NCBI GenBank assembly: GCA_028280675.1
Contig: JANQLI010000282.1
Location: forward strand, 1-9,707
Direction: 5' to 3'
Origin: Alphaproteobacteria bacterium
GTDB lineage: Bacteria > Pseudomonadota > Alphaproteobacteria > SMXP01
Length of the DNA stretch: 9,707 bases
Positions 1-7,056 of this stretch are shown here, one piece after another; positions within the stretch are counted from its first letter, which is position 1; each line of letters starts with the position of its first letter. Made by a program: the position numbers and the translations under genes. The notes under the pieces are model-generated. The model worked only from the letters and a program-made list of their open reading frames with translations. It was not told where the DNA came from and did not search any database.

Positions 1-1575
1 TCCATATATGGAATAACAACCGTCCACGATTTCATTTACGTTCCCAATCGTATCGTAAATGCCAAATGGGTTTGGTGAGAACAGACCAACCGGTGCAGTG
101 CGGTAATATCCATCACTGCATTTTATGAAGCCCATCCATATGCCAATTGTTTCGTTCCAAGTTTTATCGACTACATTTCCATAGATGCATAGTTCTTGCT
201 TTTCCGCACCATAGAAGTATGGGTGCTGCGTACCTCCTCGCGCCATGTATTCCCATTCATACTCTTTGAGAAGACGATATTTCTCCCCGGTTTTTTGGCT
301 TAACCAGCTCGTATATGCTTTTGCCACGCTCTTTGTGATGCAAACCACCGGCTCATCTGGGCGTTGTTCGATGCGGGGGTTTCGCCAGCTGTGATCATCA
401 CTCCATTCCCAATCTTCCGGCGTGCTAAATCTAGGGTCCTTCTGGACGGTACATCCCGATGCAACGCTGTGGCCAGACTCTTCTACAAATTGCTGGAATT
501 GAGATACTGTAATTTCAAATTTACCAACTGCAAACGGTGCTGTGATATGGATAAGCTGTTGAGGGTCTTCAGAATAACCTCTATCTCGTTCATTCTTAGG
601 TGACCCGAGCAAAAACTCGCCCGTAGGCAAAGTCACCATCTCAGGACAGGTCTCACAGTCTCTGAATACCAGGCCCGGACTGGATCTTCTTTCCTCAATT
701 ACCCTTTGTCGCTCTTGTTCGGCAGCTATCTCAGCAAGTCGTTTTTGTTCTTGTTCTGCTTTGCGGGCTGCTTCTTCAGCTTTACGTTTTTCTTCGGCGA
801 TACGTATGCGTTCTGCTTCTTCGGCTTTTCGTTTTGTTTCAGCAATCCTCGTTCGTTCCGCCGCTTCAACTTTTAACTGTGCCGCAACACGCTCTTGCCC
901 CTCCTCATCAAACACGAGTGTTTCAGCGAGGAGGGTTTCAGCTTTGCTGTAGTTGGTGGCATCCTCCTCGGCTGCCGCGAGGTAGTTTTCGAGTTCCAAG
1001 CGGCCTTCCGTATACTGCTCCTGCAGAATAAGAAGGAAGCCTTTGTAATACTGAACAATTACGGGGAGGGGCCTATCCAGGGCTTCAAGATCACCAATGG
1101 TTGAGAGCCCGTCTTTATATCTCTTTGCTTTTATCTGTTCTGCAAGAAGGCTGATCAATCGATCAGTAGCCCGGTCGTCTCCTGCAGATTTTATCGCGAT
1201 TTCTACCTGCGCCCGGAGTGACAGAATTTGCGTATAGTATGTCCCTTTATCTCCCGTCTTCTCTAGATATGTATCTGCTGTTTCTATTGCGGCTTCCGAT
1301 TGACCAGTTTCCTGAAGCGATAGAGACTTTACGTAAATGAGGTCATCGGGGAAAGTCCCTCGCATTCTTTCTAGTTTGCTGATGGATTGGAGTACCGATT
1401 CATAGTCACCTTTCCCGAGATCCACGAGAAGTTCATCGACCAAGGCACTGGATTCTTCAATCGACGGTGTATCCATGATCTTATGCAGAGGATACCCGAG
1501 ATATTGAAGCCCAACAGTACCCGCTATCGCCAAAATTAAAGCGCTGATAACCGTATTTCTAAAACTATTTAGCAT
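1..1575 (-). CDS. Membrane-anchored coiled-coil protein with formylglycine-generating-enzyme-like (FGE-sulfatase/SUMF1) domain, C-terminus off the window
   Basis: The frame is open from ATG at 1575 to the window edge, giving 525 residues without a stop. Residues about 8-26 form one hydrophobic segment, a signal anchor without an obvious cleavage site. Residues about 40-225 look helical and TPR-like. Residues about 229-295 are a highly charged Lys/Glu/Ala/Arg coiled coil with a duplicated AExKRKAEEA unit. From F304 the sequence reads FRDCETCPEMV, then LPTGEFLLGS, a classic opening of FGE-sulfatase (SUMF1-type, C-type-lectin-fold) domains. GNVNE at 511-515 corresponds to the family's GNVxEW motif. 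True FGEs convert a sulfatase Cys to formylglycine, but most bacterial relatives of this architecture have no known reaction. The catalytic region lies beyond the window, so activity cannot be judged. A stop in frame shortly upstream fixes the start, which has only a weak ribosome site. The domain call is firm; the function is unknown. Confidence 0.85.
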   Translation of the reverse strand, partial: MLNSFRNTVISALILAIAGTVGLQYLGYPLHKIMDTPSIEESSALVDELLVDLGKGDYESVLQSISKLERMRGTFPDDLIYVKSLSLQETGQSEAAIETADTYLEKTGDKGTYYTQILSLRAQVEIAIKSAGDDRATDRLISLLAEQIKAKRYKDGLSTIGDLEALDRPLPVIVQYYKGFLLILQEQYTEGRLELENYLAAAEEDATNYSKAETLLAETLVFDEEGQERVAAQLKVEAAERTRIAETKRKAEEAERIRIAEEKRKAEEAARKAEQEQKRLAEIAAEQERQRVIEERRSSPGLVFRDCETCPEMVTLPTGEFLLGSPKNERDRGYSEDPQQLIHITAPFAVGKFEITVSQFQQFVEESGHSVASGCTVQKDPRFSTPEDWEWSDDHSWRNPRIEQRPDEPVVCITKSVAKAYTSWLSQKTGEKYRLLKEYEWEYMARGGTQHPYFYGAEKQELCIYGNVVDKTWNETIGIWMGFIKCSDGYYRTAPVGLFSPNPFGIYDTIGNVNEIVDGCYSIYG

Positions 1576-1715
1576 GATGCATTTGCGCCCCGTGCATTGT
1601 GTTCAATGAATGCAAATGGGGGGAGGGGAGAATGAATTCCCGGGAAAGTGCAAATATGAAAATTTCGATTGCTGGATATGCAATCAATAGAATATCTGAT
1701 TATTCCGCTTGCCAT
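1569..1715 (-). CDS. Possible 48-residue leader ORF overlapping the start of the FGE-like gene
   Basis: This short frame starts with ATG at 1715, preceded at close spacing by a G-rich Shine-Dalgarno-like stretch (GGGGGGTGAT). It ends with TAA at 1569-1571, overlapping the ATG of the FGE-like gene by seven bases, an arrangement typical of translational coupling. The FGE-like gene itself has no good ribosome site, which makes coupling plausible. The product is not recognised: it has four Cys (residues 12, 22 and two positions near the end are not conserved with anything I know), no signal peptide and no known motif. It may be a chance frame; the start context is the only positive evidence. Confidence 0.2.
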   Translation of the reverse strand: MASGIIRYSIDCISSNRNFHICTFPGIHSPLPPFAFIEHNARGANASC

Positions 1716-1877
1716 ATCACCCCCCAATTACTAAATGCTCACATCCCTCAACTCATACTAGAACATATAAAGCAAACGGGGCAAGCGAGGGCCATATTCA
1801 GCAGAAAAGCGGGCTTTTTGATTATTGATTCAGGGTAAACTCTCTTTAAACTCGATGGTTTTTGACACCCAGAGCTT
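1576..1877. other. Intergenic stretch between secreted-protein gene and FGE-like gene
   Basis: About 300 bases lie between two minus-strand genes. They contain the possible leader ORF listed separately, homopolymeric C runs on the minus strand, and a short AT-flanked inverted repeat at 1805-1819. I see no convincing sigma-70 promoter and no RNA gene. A plus-strand frame covering much of it lacks a ribosome site and any recognisable motif. Confidence 0.5.
1805..1819 (-). terminator. Weak AAAAGC/GCTTTT inverted repeat, possible terminator of the secreted-protein gene
   Basis: The arms AAAAGC and GCTTTT face each other with almost no loop, so the usable stem is about five pairs with a four-base loop. 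It lies about 60 bases after the stop of the secreted-protein gene. The stem is AT-rich and the T-run on the minus strand is part of the arm, so this is a weak call; the T-run on the plus strand is slightly longer. Confidence 0.25.
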
Positions 1878-2300
1878 TCAAAAGGATAGGGGGCACTCTT
1901 TAGGATCATAGGCCATTGGTCGCGGTAGACAGCTCCAAATGACTTTAGTACCTCTAATCACCGGCGGATTCCATTGATCTGCGAGGGCTTGTTCAATATC
2001 GCCAGCTTTGTAATCTATCAAAATAGACCCACCGTCTGAGCGCAGGTACCAACATTCAACCCAGCCTTCTGTAACGCCGTTTCGCCTGGACATATCAGCG
2101 ACCACTTCAACGAGTGCTACGACCTTGTCCGTCTTATCAGGATCATTATAGACATCAAAATCAGGCGGTATGTTTCCACCCTGAACATCTTGTACGGTCG
2201 GGCAAGTCAACACCGACGCATTGGCGGGAGATGCGCCAAATAAAAAGAGAACAAATAAGAACACAGGAGTAAAACCTGCTAGATACTTTTTGTGTTTCAT
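1878..2300 (-). CDS. Small secreted four-cysteine protein of unknown function
   Basis: The 140-residue product has a clear Sec signal peptide: MKHKK, a hydrophobic core rich in Phe/Leu/Val at residues 6-22, and an A-N-A cleavage site, giving a mature protein from about Ser29. The mature part starts near LTCP and has cysteines at 33, 83, 124 and 136, an even number suited to two disulfides in the periplasm or outside. The segment WVECWYLRSDGGSILIDY reads as beta strands. I do not recognise the family with certainty; the short TCP...C...C layout recalls small periplasmic proteins such as DUF3757, but this is only a resemblance. A GGAGGT lies 14 bases before the ATG, which is rather far. It is separated from the MBL gene by about 105 AT-rich bases, so it probably has its own promoter. 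Confidence 0.75.
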   Translation of the reverse strand: MKHKKYLAGFTPVFLFVLFLFGASPANASVLTCPTVQDVQGGNIPPDFDVYNDPDKTDKVVALVEVVADMSRRNGVTEGWVECWYLRSDGGSILIDYKAGDIEQALADQWNPPVIRGTKVIWSCLPRPMAYDPKECPLSF

Positions 2301-2348
2301 TAGACTAATTAAATACCTCCGATGGATTCTAGGTGAAGTACAAGTCTG

Positions 2349-2362
2349 ATAATATATATTAT
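2349..2362. promoter_or_regulatory. 14-base AT-only palindrome upstream of the secreted-protein gene
   Basis: ATAATATATATTAT is a perfect palindrome about 50 bases upstream of the secreted-protein start and about 45 bases after the MBL stop. It contains TATAAT-like hexamers on both strands, so it may be the -10 region or an operator of the secreted-protein gene. No good -35 box is visible. Confidence 0.3.
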
Positions 2363-2406
2363 GGAAAATAATAGGTGCTATGTTTCACTTATGCGCCCGT
2401 CTTTGT

Positions 2407-3198
2407 TTAAAAATGCAGAACCATCCCGTCATAAGCTGGTTCAATGTGGTCCGGCAATGTAGACTTAAGCGTTTGATAATCCATGTCGTTATGAAGATTT
2501 GTCAAGATCGCGCGTTTGGGTTTGACCCGCTCGACCCATGTGAGCGCGAGATCAAGATGCGCGTGGGTGGGATGCGGCGTGTAGCGCAATGCATCCAAAA
2601 TCCAACAGTCGATGCCTTCTAACGTGGCAAATGTTTCATCGGGAATCCCGACAACATCACTGGAATACGCCACCGGCCCAAAGCGAAACCCGAGAGATGT
2701 CATGGGGCCGTGATCTTGTAAAAACGGCACGGCGTTAATCGCGCCGCCAGCGCCATGAATCGTGACTGTCTCGCCGCAGTTTGGCATATCGTGCATGGTC
2801 AATATGGGCGGATAGAGACTTCCCTCCTCTTGATGAAAACAATAAAGAAACCGTGTGCGGAGCATTGTTTGCGTTTGCGCATCGGCATAGACGTCAATGC
2901 GGGCCTTTTGATTGTAAGCGGCGACACGCAAATCATCGATACCGTGCGTTTGATCGGCATGATCATGGGTATAGAGCACGCCATCGATGCGTTTGACATC
3001 TGCATCAAGCAATTGCTGGCGTAAATCGGGCGATGTATCGACCAAGACGGAGGTGAGATCATCTCCGGAGCCTTGCTGTACAAGAAGCGAACACCGGCTG
3101 CGCCTGTTTTTCGGTTCCGCCGGGTCGCACGCGCCCCAGTTATTGCCAATACGGGGCACGCCGCCGGAGGACCCCGAACCAAGGATTGTGATTTTCAT
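2407..3198 (-). CDS. PhnP/RNase Z-like metallo-beta-lactamase-fold hydrolase
   Basis: The 263-residue product starts MKITILGSGSSGGVPRIG, the typical first strand and glycine loop of PhnP-type MBL proteins. Metal ligands in order are H78, H80 and D82 (THDHADQ), H163 (QDHG), D181 (SSDVVG) and H236 (LTNLHND), consistent with a dinuclear Zn or Mn phosphodiesterase. The usual HxHxDH motif has Gln83 in the last position. The family includes PhnP cyclic phosphodiesterase, but no phn genes are near, so the substrate is unknown. The ATG at 3198 was chosen over a longer upstream frame because it begins the conserved fold, lies 4 bases after the tatD stop and has GGGGTGAAAGC before it. The tatD-MBL pair is a standard alphaproteobacterial neighbour pair. 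Last gene of the housekeeping cluster. Confidence 0.9.
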   Translation of the reverse strand: MKITILGSGSSGGVPRIGNNWGACDPAEPKNRRSRCSLLVQQGSGDDLTSVLVDTSPDLRQQLLDADVKRIDGVLYTHDHADQTHGIDDLRVAAYNQKARIDVYADAQTQTMLRTRFLYCFHQEEGSLYPPILTMHDMPNCGETVTIHGAGGAINAVPFLQDHGPMTSLGFRFGPVAYSSDVVGIPDETFATLEGIDCWILDALRYTPHPTHAHLDLALTWVERVKPKRAILTNLHNDMDYQTLKSTLPDHIEPAYDGMVLHF

Positions 3199-3202
3199 GC
3201 TT

Positions 3203-3994
3203 TCACCCCGCTTTCGCTTTTGAAAACAGAGTAAAAAAATTGTCTGTGGTGATAGAGGCGATGTCCTCCAAACGCATCCCTTTGAGCTCAGCCACTTTTG
3301 CCGCTGTGTGTGTGACAAAGGAGGGTTCGTTGCGTTGTCCTCGTTTTGGGACAGGCGCTAGATAAGGCGCATCGGTTTCGACCAGAATGCGCTCAAGCGG
3401 TGTTGATGTGACAACCTTGCGCAGGTCATCGGCTTTTTTAAACGTCACAATACCAGAGAAAGAAATATAAAGCCCAAGGTCCAAAGCGGCGTCCGCCAGA
3501 CGTGCATGGGAGCTAAAGCAATGCATTACGCCTGGAAAGGGCCCCTTGCCCATTTCATCGCGCAAAATCTCAATGGTTTTATCTTCAGCGTCACGGCTGT
3601 GGATCACAATTGGCAGACCTGTTATCCGCGATGCCGCGATATGCTCTCGAAAGCTTGTTTCTTGCTGCTCTCGCGGACTGTGATCATAGAAAAAATCAAG
3701 GCCGGTTTCACCGATCCCAATCACCTTCGGATCATGGGTCATCTCAATCAGCGTTTGCGCAGAGGTCTCTGGTTCATCTTCGACGTTATGCGGATGAATC
3801 CCCACTGTGCAAAAGATATGCTGATACCGTTGTGCGACGGCGCGCACTTGCGCAAACTTTGTCACATGGGTGCAGATCGTGAGGCAATGCTGGACACCGG
3901 CATCAAGCGCGCGTTGCACAATGCTGGCCTCTTCATCAGCGAAATCAGGGAAGTCCAAATGACAATGGCTATCGACCAACAAGCCCCTAGTCAT
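3203..3994 (-). CDS. tatD: TatD-family metal-dependent deoxyribonuclease
   Basis: The 263-residue product is full length for the family. TatD proteins are cytosolic TIM-barrel metal-dependent nucleases with 3'-5' exonuclease activity linked to DNA repair or fragmentation. Visible metal ligands are H10 and H12 (DSHCHLD), E96 (GIGETGLD), H132 (VIHSRDA), H158 (MHCFS) and D208 (ETDAPYL), all in their expected order, so it should be active. The start at 3994 overlaps the end of holB by eight bases and is preceded by GAGAAAG, which points to translational coupling. The stop is 4 bases before the MBL gene. Sub-family (TatD, YcfH, YjjV) cannot be settled by eye; YcfH-like members often sit beside holB, as here. 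Confidence 0.93.
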   Translation of the reverse strand: MTRGLLVDSHCHLDFPDFADEEASIVQRALDAGVQHCLTICTHVTKFAQVRAVAQRYQHIFCTVGIHPHNVEDEPETSAQTLIEMTHDPKVIGIGETGLDFFYDHSPREQQETSFREHIAASRITGLPIVIHSRDAEDKTIEILRDEMGKGPFPGVMHCFSSHARLADAALDLGLYISFSGIVTFKKADDLRKVVTSTPLERILVETDAPYLAPVPKRGQRNEPSFVTHTAAKVAELKGMRLEDIASITTDNFFTLFSKAKAG

Positions 3995-5102
3995 GACACG
4001 CTTTCTCCATCATAAAAAAGGCCTGCATTAATGTCTGCTTGGAGTCGAGATGCAACGCCCGGCTCCGTAAATATAAGTCTTGCATCTCATCCCAAATATC
4101 TGCCCATGCTGTTGGCGATGCACAGTTTAGAAGCTTATCCATCACAGCATGTTCACCGAGAAAAACGTCGGGATGATGATATAAGTCTTTGTGGCTGCCA
4201 TAACGCACAAGACGCTGCAGCCAATCGCTGAGTAGATCGAAGACGAGACGAAACTTTTGTTCAGCCCCTGCCCGTGCATATTTCCCGCTAAACGACATGG
4301 CTTGCACACTGTCCATCTCAGGCAGGGTTTGAATGATATGCAAAAGCTCGTGATAAAGCTCAAGCCCCCCTTCTTGCGCTAATTGCAAGGCACGCCCCGC
4401 ACTGCCTTCGGCAAGATGCGCCAGAGCTGCGATTTGCGATGCATCCAGATCATTCCCAAAATGCTCATGCAGAATTTGTGTCACATGTGCATCGCTTAAA
4501 GGATTGAGGCGCAAATGACGACAGCGCGAGCGGATGGTTGGCAGTAACCGCCCTGGCGCATGCGCCAGCACAATCAGCAATGATTTCTCCGGTGGTTCTT
4601 CCAATGTTTTAAGAAGGGCATTCGCCGCGTTCGCATTCATATCGTCAGCCGTGTCGATGATGCAGATCCGCCATCCTGGGTGTCCGGCGGCGAGACCAAA
4701 AAAGCTATGGATTTTGCGTGTCTCATCCACTGTCAAAAAGCTGCGCATTTTTTTTGTTTTCGGATCGGGCGTGCGTCGTAACACCAACAAATTAGGATGT
4801 CCCTGGGATTCAACAAGGTGCGCAACATGTGCTTCAGGAGAAACATGGAGACTGCGGTCCTCACCGGACGTGCCTTCCTGTTCGGTGCCCTCTTCCGCAA
4901 GAAGATGGCGTGCAATACGGTAAGCGAAGGTCGCCTTACCGACACCTGGCGGACCACTGATTAACCAAGCATGCGCGAACTTTCCCGATGCGTAGTCTGC
5001 AAGAAAGGTCTGTTCTGCATGGTCATGACCGATCAAGTCATAGGTTTCCCGCGGATGCGGCAATCCTTCAATGCGGTCACTTTCTTCGAGGGTATCGCTC
5101 AT
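3987..5102 (-). CDS. holB: DNA polymerase III delta' subunit
   Basis: The 371-residue product is an AAA+ clamp-loader subunit that helps load the beta sliding clamp in the replication holoenzyme. Walker A is seen at 50-58 (GPPGVGKAT), Walker B-like RICIIDTADDMN at 145-156 followed by NALLKTLEEPP, and the SRC sensor/arginine-finger motif at 191-194 (RSRC). There is no cysteine between Walker A and Walker B, so the four-Cys zinc module of E. coli delta' is missing. The P-loop is intact, unlike in E. coli delta'. The ATG at 5100-5102 overlaps the tmk stop as ATGA, a standard coupled start. A region at about residues 71-95 rich in Glu/Gly/Ser is probably a flexible insert. Confidence 0.92.
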   Translation of the reverse strand: MSDTLEESDRIEGLPHPRETYDLIGHDHAEQTFLADYASGKFAHAWLISGPPGVGKATFAYRIARHLLAEEGTEQEGTSGEDRSLHVSPEAHVAHLVESQGHPNLLVLRRTPDPKTKKMRSFLTVDETRKIHSFFGLAAGHPGWRICIIDTADDMNANAANALLKTLEEPPEKSLLIVLAHAPGRLLPTIRSRCRHLRLNPLSDAHVTQILHEHFGNDLDASQIAALAHLAEGSAGRALQLAQEGGLELYHELLHIIQTLPEMDSVQAMSFSGKYARAGAEQKFRLVFDLLSDWLQRLVRYGSHKDLYHHPDVFLGEHAVMDKLLNCASPTAWADIWDEMQDLYLRSRALHLDSKQTLMQAFFMMEKACHD

Positions 5103-5764
5103 TGCGCGTTCTCCGAGAGAGAAAGGCGTTCACATACGATGGACCATATGGCGTCTGCGATGTCGTCAATCGTTCCCGAAGCGTCAATCACAGCACATCT
5201 ATTCGGCTCCGCTTTCGCGATCTCTAAAAAAGCGTCTCGCAGTTTATGATGATAGGCTTCACCTTTTTTTTCATAGCGGTTTTCGTGATCGCCGCGCCCC
5301 TGCGCCCGTGACAGTCCCACCTCAACCGGTAAATCAAGAATGAGTGTGAGATCGGGCATCGTCTCCCCCACCACAAGACGTGTCAATGTGGTGATCGTCT
5401 CTGGCGGCACCCCGCCAGCATAGGCTTGATACGCCATGGTGGAATCAACAAAGCGGTCACATAACACGATAGCGTCCCGCGCCAATGCAGGACGGATGGT
5501 GTGTTCTAAATGTTCGGCGCGGGCGGTAAAGTTTAAAAGCGCTTCGCTAAGTGCTGTCCAACGGTCCGGTTCACCGGTGACAAGGAGGGTGCGAATCTCT
5601 TCCGCACTGGGGGCTCCGCCAGGCTCGCGTGTTGTTACAACAGTGCGGCCTGCAGCTTTGAGACGCTCGGCAAGGCGTTGGACTTGCGTGCTTTTCCCCG
5701 TGCCTTCGCCACCTTCAAAAGTGATGAAGGTACTTTGATTGGTTGTCTTGTCTGTTGATCCCAT
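5099..5764 (-). CDS. tmk: Thymidylate kinase
   Basis: The 221-residue enzyme phosphorylates dTMP to dTDP, an essential cytosolic step in dTTP synthesis. Visible motifs are the P-loop FEGGEGTGKST at 16-26, TREPGG at 45-50, the DR motif in CDRFVDS at 102-108, and the LID RAQGRGDHENRYE at 153-165. Length is normal, with about ten extra N-terminal residues before the first strand. The ATG at 5764 has no clear Shine-Dalgarno sequence, but no other start fits before the P-loop strand. It lies 50 bases after dacA, with a GC hairpin in the gap, and overlaps holB by four bases. Gene context (dacA-tmk-holB) is conserved in Alphaproteobacteria. Confidence 0.95.
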   Translation of the reverse strand: MGSTDKTTNQSTFITFEGGEGTGKSTQVQRLAERLKAAGRTVVTTREPGGAPSAEEIRTLLVTGEPDRWTALSEALLNFTARAEHLEHTIRPALARDAIVLCDRFVDSTMAYQAYAGGVPPETITTLTRLVVGETMPDLTLILDLPVEVGLSRAQGRGDHENRYEKKGEAYHHKLRDAFLEIAKAEPNRCAVIDASGTIDDIADAIWSIVCERLSLSENAQ

Positions 5765-5775
5765 AAGGTCTTGTA

Positions 5776-5793
5776 ACGGGCTGGCGGGCCCGT
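5776..5793 (-). other. GC-rich hairpin between dacA and tmk
   Basis: Arms ACGGGC and GCCCGT pair over a six-base loop in the 50-base gap between the dacA stop and the tmk ATG. No U-tract follows on the minus strand, so it is more likely an RNA processing or stability element, or a chance stem, than an intrinsic terminator. Confidence 0.35.
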
Positions 5794-5814
5794 CGCAACC
5801 ATGGAAAAAGCCTT

Positions 5815-6981
5815 TTAGGAGGCGGGGCTTTCTTCCATTTGACCAATGATGAGATCAATCAAGGCGGCTCCCATTTTGCCGAAGATCCCCATCGGTCCAA
5901 CGGATTCGGCTGCATAAAGCGGCATCACATGGGGTTCTTTGCCAGGCGTATGAATGCGCAGCTCGGCCACTTCATCGCCCTCCATAATCGGCGCTGCGAT
6001 GGGGCCGTTATAATTGATGGTGACTTTCATCCGGCGCCGGTCTTGTGGACGCATATACATCTGAAGCGGATCTTTGATCATCAGCGCGACATCTGCTTTT
6101 TCGCCCTGCCAGACTTTGGCGGAGCCGATTGTCTCGCCCCCTTTGAACAAATCATAAGGTTTGAAGTCGCGAAAACCGATCCGCATCAAGCGCTGTGATT
6201 CCGTCGAGCGTGCATTCTCAGACCCTAGCCCATTGACAACCAGCACCAAGCGCCGTCCGTCTTCAACGCCCGAGGCGACTAAGCCATAGCCGCCATCCTG
6301 TGTGTGACCCGTCTTCAAGCCATCTGCGGGCACATTTGCGTAAAGCAACGGATTGCGATGTGGCTGGGTAATATTGCTCCATGTGAACTCTAACTCCGCA
6401 AAGTATTTGTAGAGGTCCGGATATTCCTGAATCAGATGTATCGACAAAATGGCAAGCTCACGCGCTGTCATTTTCTGATCAGGATGCGGCCATCCAGAGG
6501 AATTCACAAACGTTGACTTTTCCATGCCGATGTCTCGCGCATAGCGCGTCATTTCGTCTGCAAAGGCCTCTTCTGTCCCGCTGATGCCTTCAGCGACAAC
6601 AATACACGCATCATTTCCTGATGAGACAATAATCCCGCGGATTAAATCTTCTATCCGAATTTCTGTGTTCACAAGAACGAACATTTCACTGCCGCCTGAC
6701 ATTCCAGGTAATGCCCATGCTCTTTCGCTGACAGGAAATGTGTCGTCGAGTGTGAGAGACCCCTCTTTAAGTTTCTGAAAAAGAACGGCCAAAGTCATTA
6801 GTTTGGCCATAGAGGAAGGCGACATCAGCATATCGGGATCTTTTTCAAACAGCACCGTTCCGGTATCCGCATCCATCATGATGGCGTATTCCGCGCGCGT
6901 CTCAATGCCTTGCGCAAACGCCGGGACGGCGGTCAAAGCGGTCATAAGGATAATAAGCAGGGCTTTGAAAGAAGATGTCAT
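5815..6981 (-). CDS. dacA: D-alanyl-D-alanine carboxypeptidase, penicillin-binding protein 5/6 type
   Basis: The 388-residue product trims the terminal D-Ala from peptidoglycan stem peptides on the outer face of the inner membrane. Residues 1-23 are a signal peptide ending in AFA. The active-site motifs are S57-M-A-K60 (SxxK, acyl-ester serine), S121-G-N and K223-T-G in the context DGLKTGHT. A C-terminal beta domain covers about 275-360, and the final stretch GIFGKMGAALIDLIIGQM is an amphipathic helix that would anchor it to the membrane, as in E. coli PBP5. A start 20 codons earlier (7041) is possible, but it lies inside a hairpin and would put extra charged residues before the signal peptide, so 6981 is preferred. 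Its ribosome site is weak (GGAC). Confidence 0.93.
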   Translation of the reverse strand: MTSSFKALLIILMTALTAVPAFAQGIETRAEYAIMMDADTGTVLFEKDPDMLMSPSSMAKLMTLAVLFQKLKEGSLTLDDTFPVSERAWALPGMSGGSEMFVLVNTEIRIEDLIRGIIVSSGNDACIVVAEGISGTEEAFADEMTRYARDIGMEKSTFVNSSGWPHPDQKMTARELAILSIHLIQEYPDLYKYFAELEFTWSNITQPHRNPLLYANVPADGLKTGHTQDGGYGLVASGVEDGRRLVLVVNGLGSENARSTESQRLMRIGFRDFKPYDLFKGGETIGSAKVWQGEKADVALMIKDPLQMYMRPQDRRRMKVTINYNGPIAAPIMEGDEVAELRIHTPGKEPHVMPLYAAESVGPMGIFGKMGAALIDLIIGQMEESPAS

Positions 6982-6993
6982 CGTCTTGTCCGT

Positions 6994-7011
6994 AAAAGTC
7001 ACTGTTGTGAC
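6994..7011 (-). terminator. Short hairpin with U-tract just before dacA
   Basis: On the minus strand GTCAC-AACA-GTGAC is followed by TTTT, ending about 13 bases before the dacA ATG. The stem is only five pairs. It follows a longer hairpin of the same layout, so the two may form a tandem attenuator or a structured dacA leader. Confidence 0.3.
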
Positions 7012-7013
7012 GG

Positions 7014-7041
7014 AAAAGTGTGCGCTTTTTATGACGCACAC
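7014..7041 (-). terminator. Intrinsic-terminator-like hairpin between rlpA and dacA
   Basis: On the minus strand GTGTGCG and CGCACAC form a seven-pair stem over a ten-base loop, followed directly by TTTT. It begins 15 bases after the rlpA stop, the right place for partial termination or a transcript-end signal. The short U-tract suggests it is leaky, allowing some read-through into dacA-tmk-holB. Confidence 0.45.
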
Positions 7042-7056
7042 ATTTCTGTATTAGGT

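Noticed and set aside
763..843. Short repeats considered as a CRISPR or tandem repeat array
   Set aside because: They are codon repeats of the AExKRKAEEA coiled-coil unit, imperfect and without spacers.
761..1104. Several plus-strand frames opposite the coiled-coil coding region
   Set aside because: They are Ser/Ala/Arg-rich products of the repeated Lys/Glu codons of the minus-strand gene.
1599..1838. Plus-strand frame of 79 codons in the gap before the FGE-like gene
   Set aside because: No Shine-Dalgarno sequence, no motif or signal peptide, and it overlaps the probable leader of a minus-strand gene.
3199..3318. N-terminal extension of the MBL hydrolase by 40 residues
   Set aside because: The extension overlaps tatD, has no resemblance to the family and precedes the conserved MKITILGSGS start, which has its own ribosome site.
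3506..4015. Long plus-strand frame (169 codons) opposite tatD and the holB end
   Set aside because: It lies antisense to a fully motif-supported tatD gene, has no ribosome site and no recognisable motif; it is a shadow of the real gene.
4534..4923. Plus-strand frame of 129 codons opposite holB
   Set aside because: Antisense to the Walker and SRC motif region of holB, with atypical composition rich in Ser/Arg/Cys.
5839..6198. Plus-strand frame of 119 codons opposite dacA
   Set aside because: Antisense to the dacA C-terminal domain and His/Asp-rich in the manner of a shadow frame.
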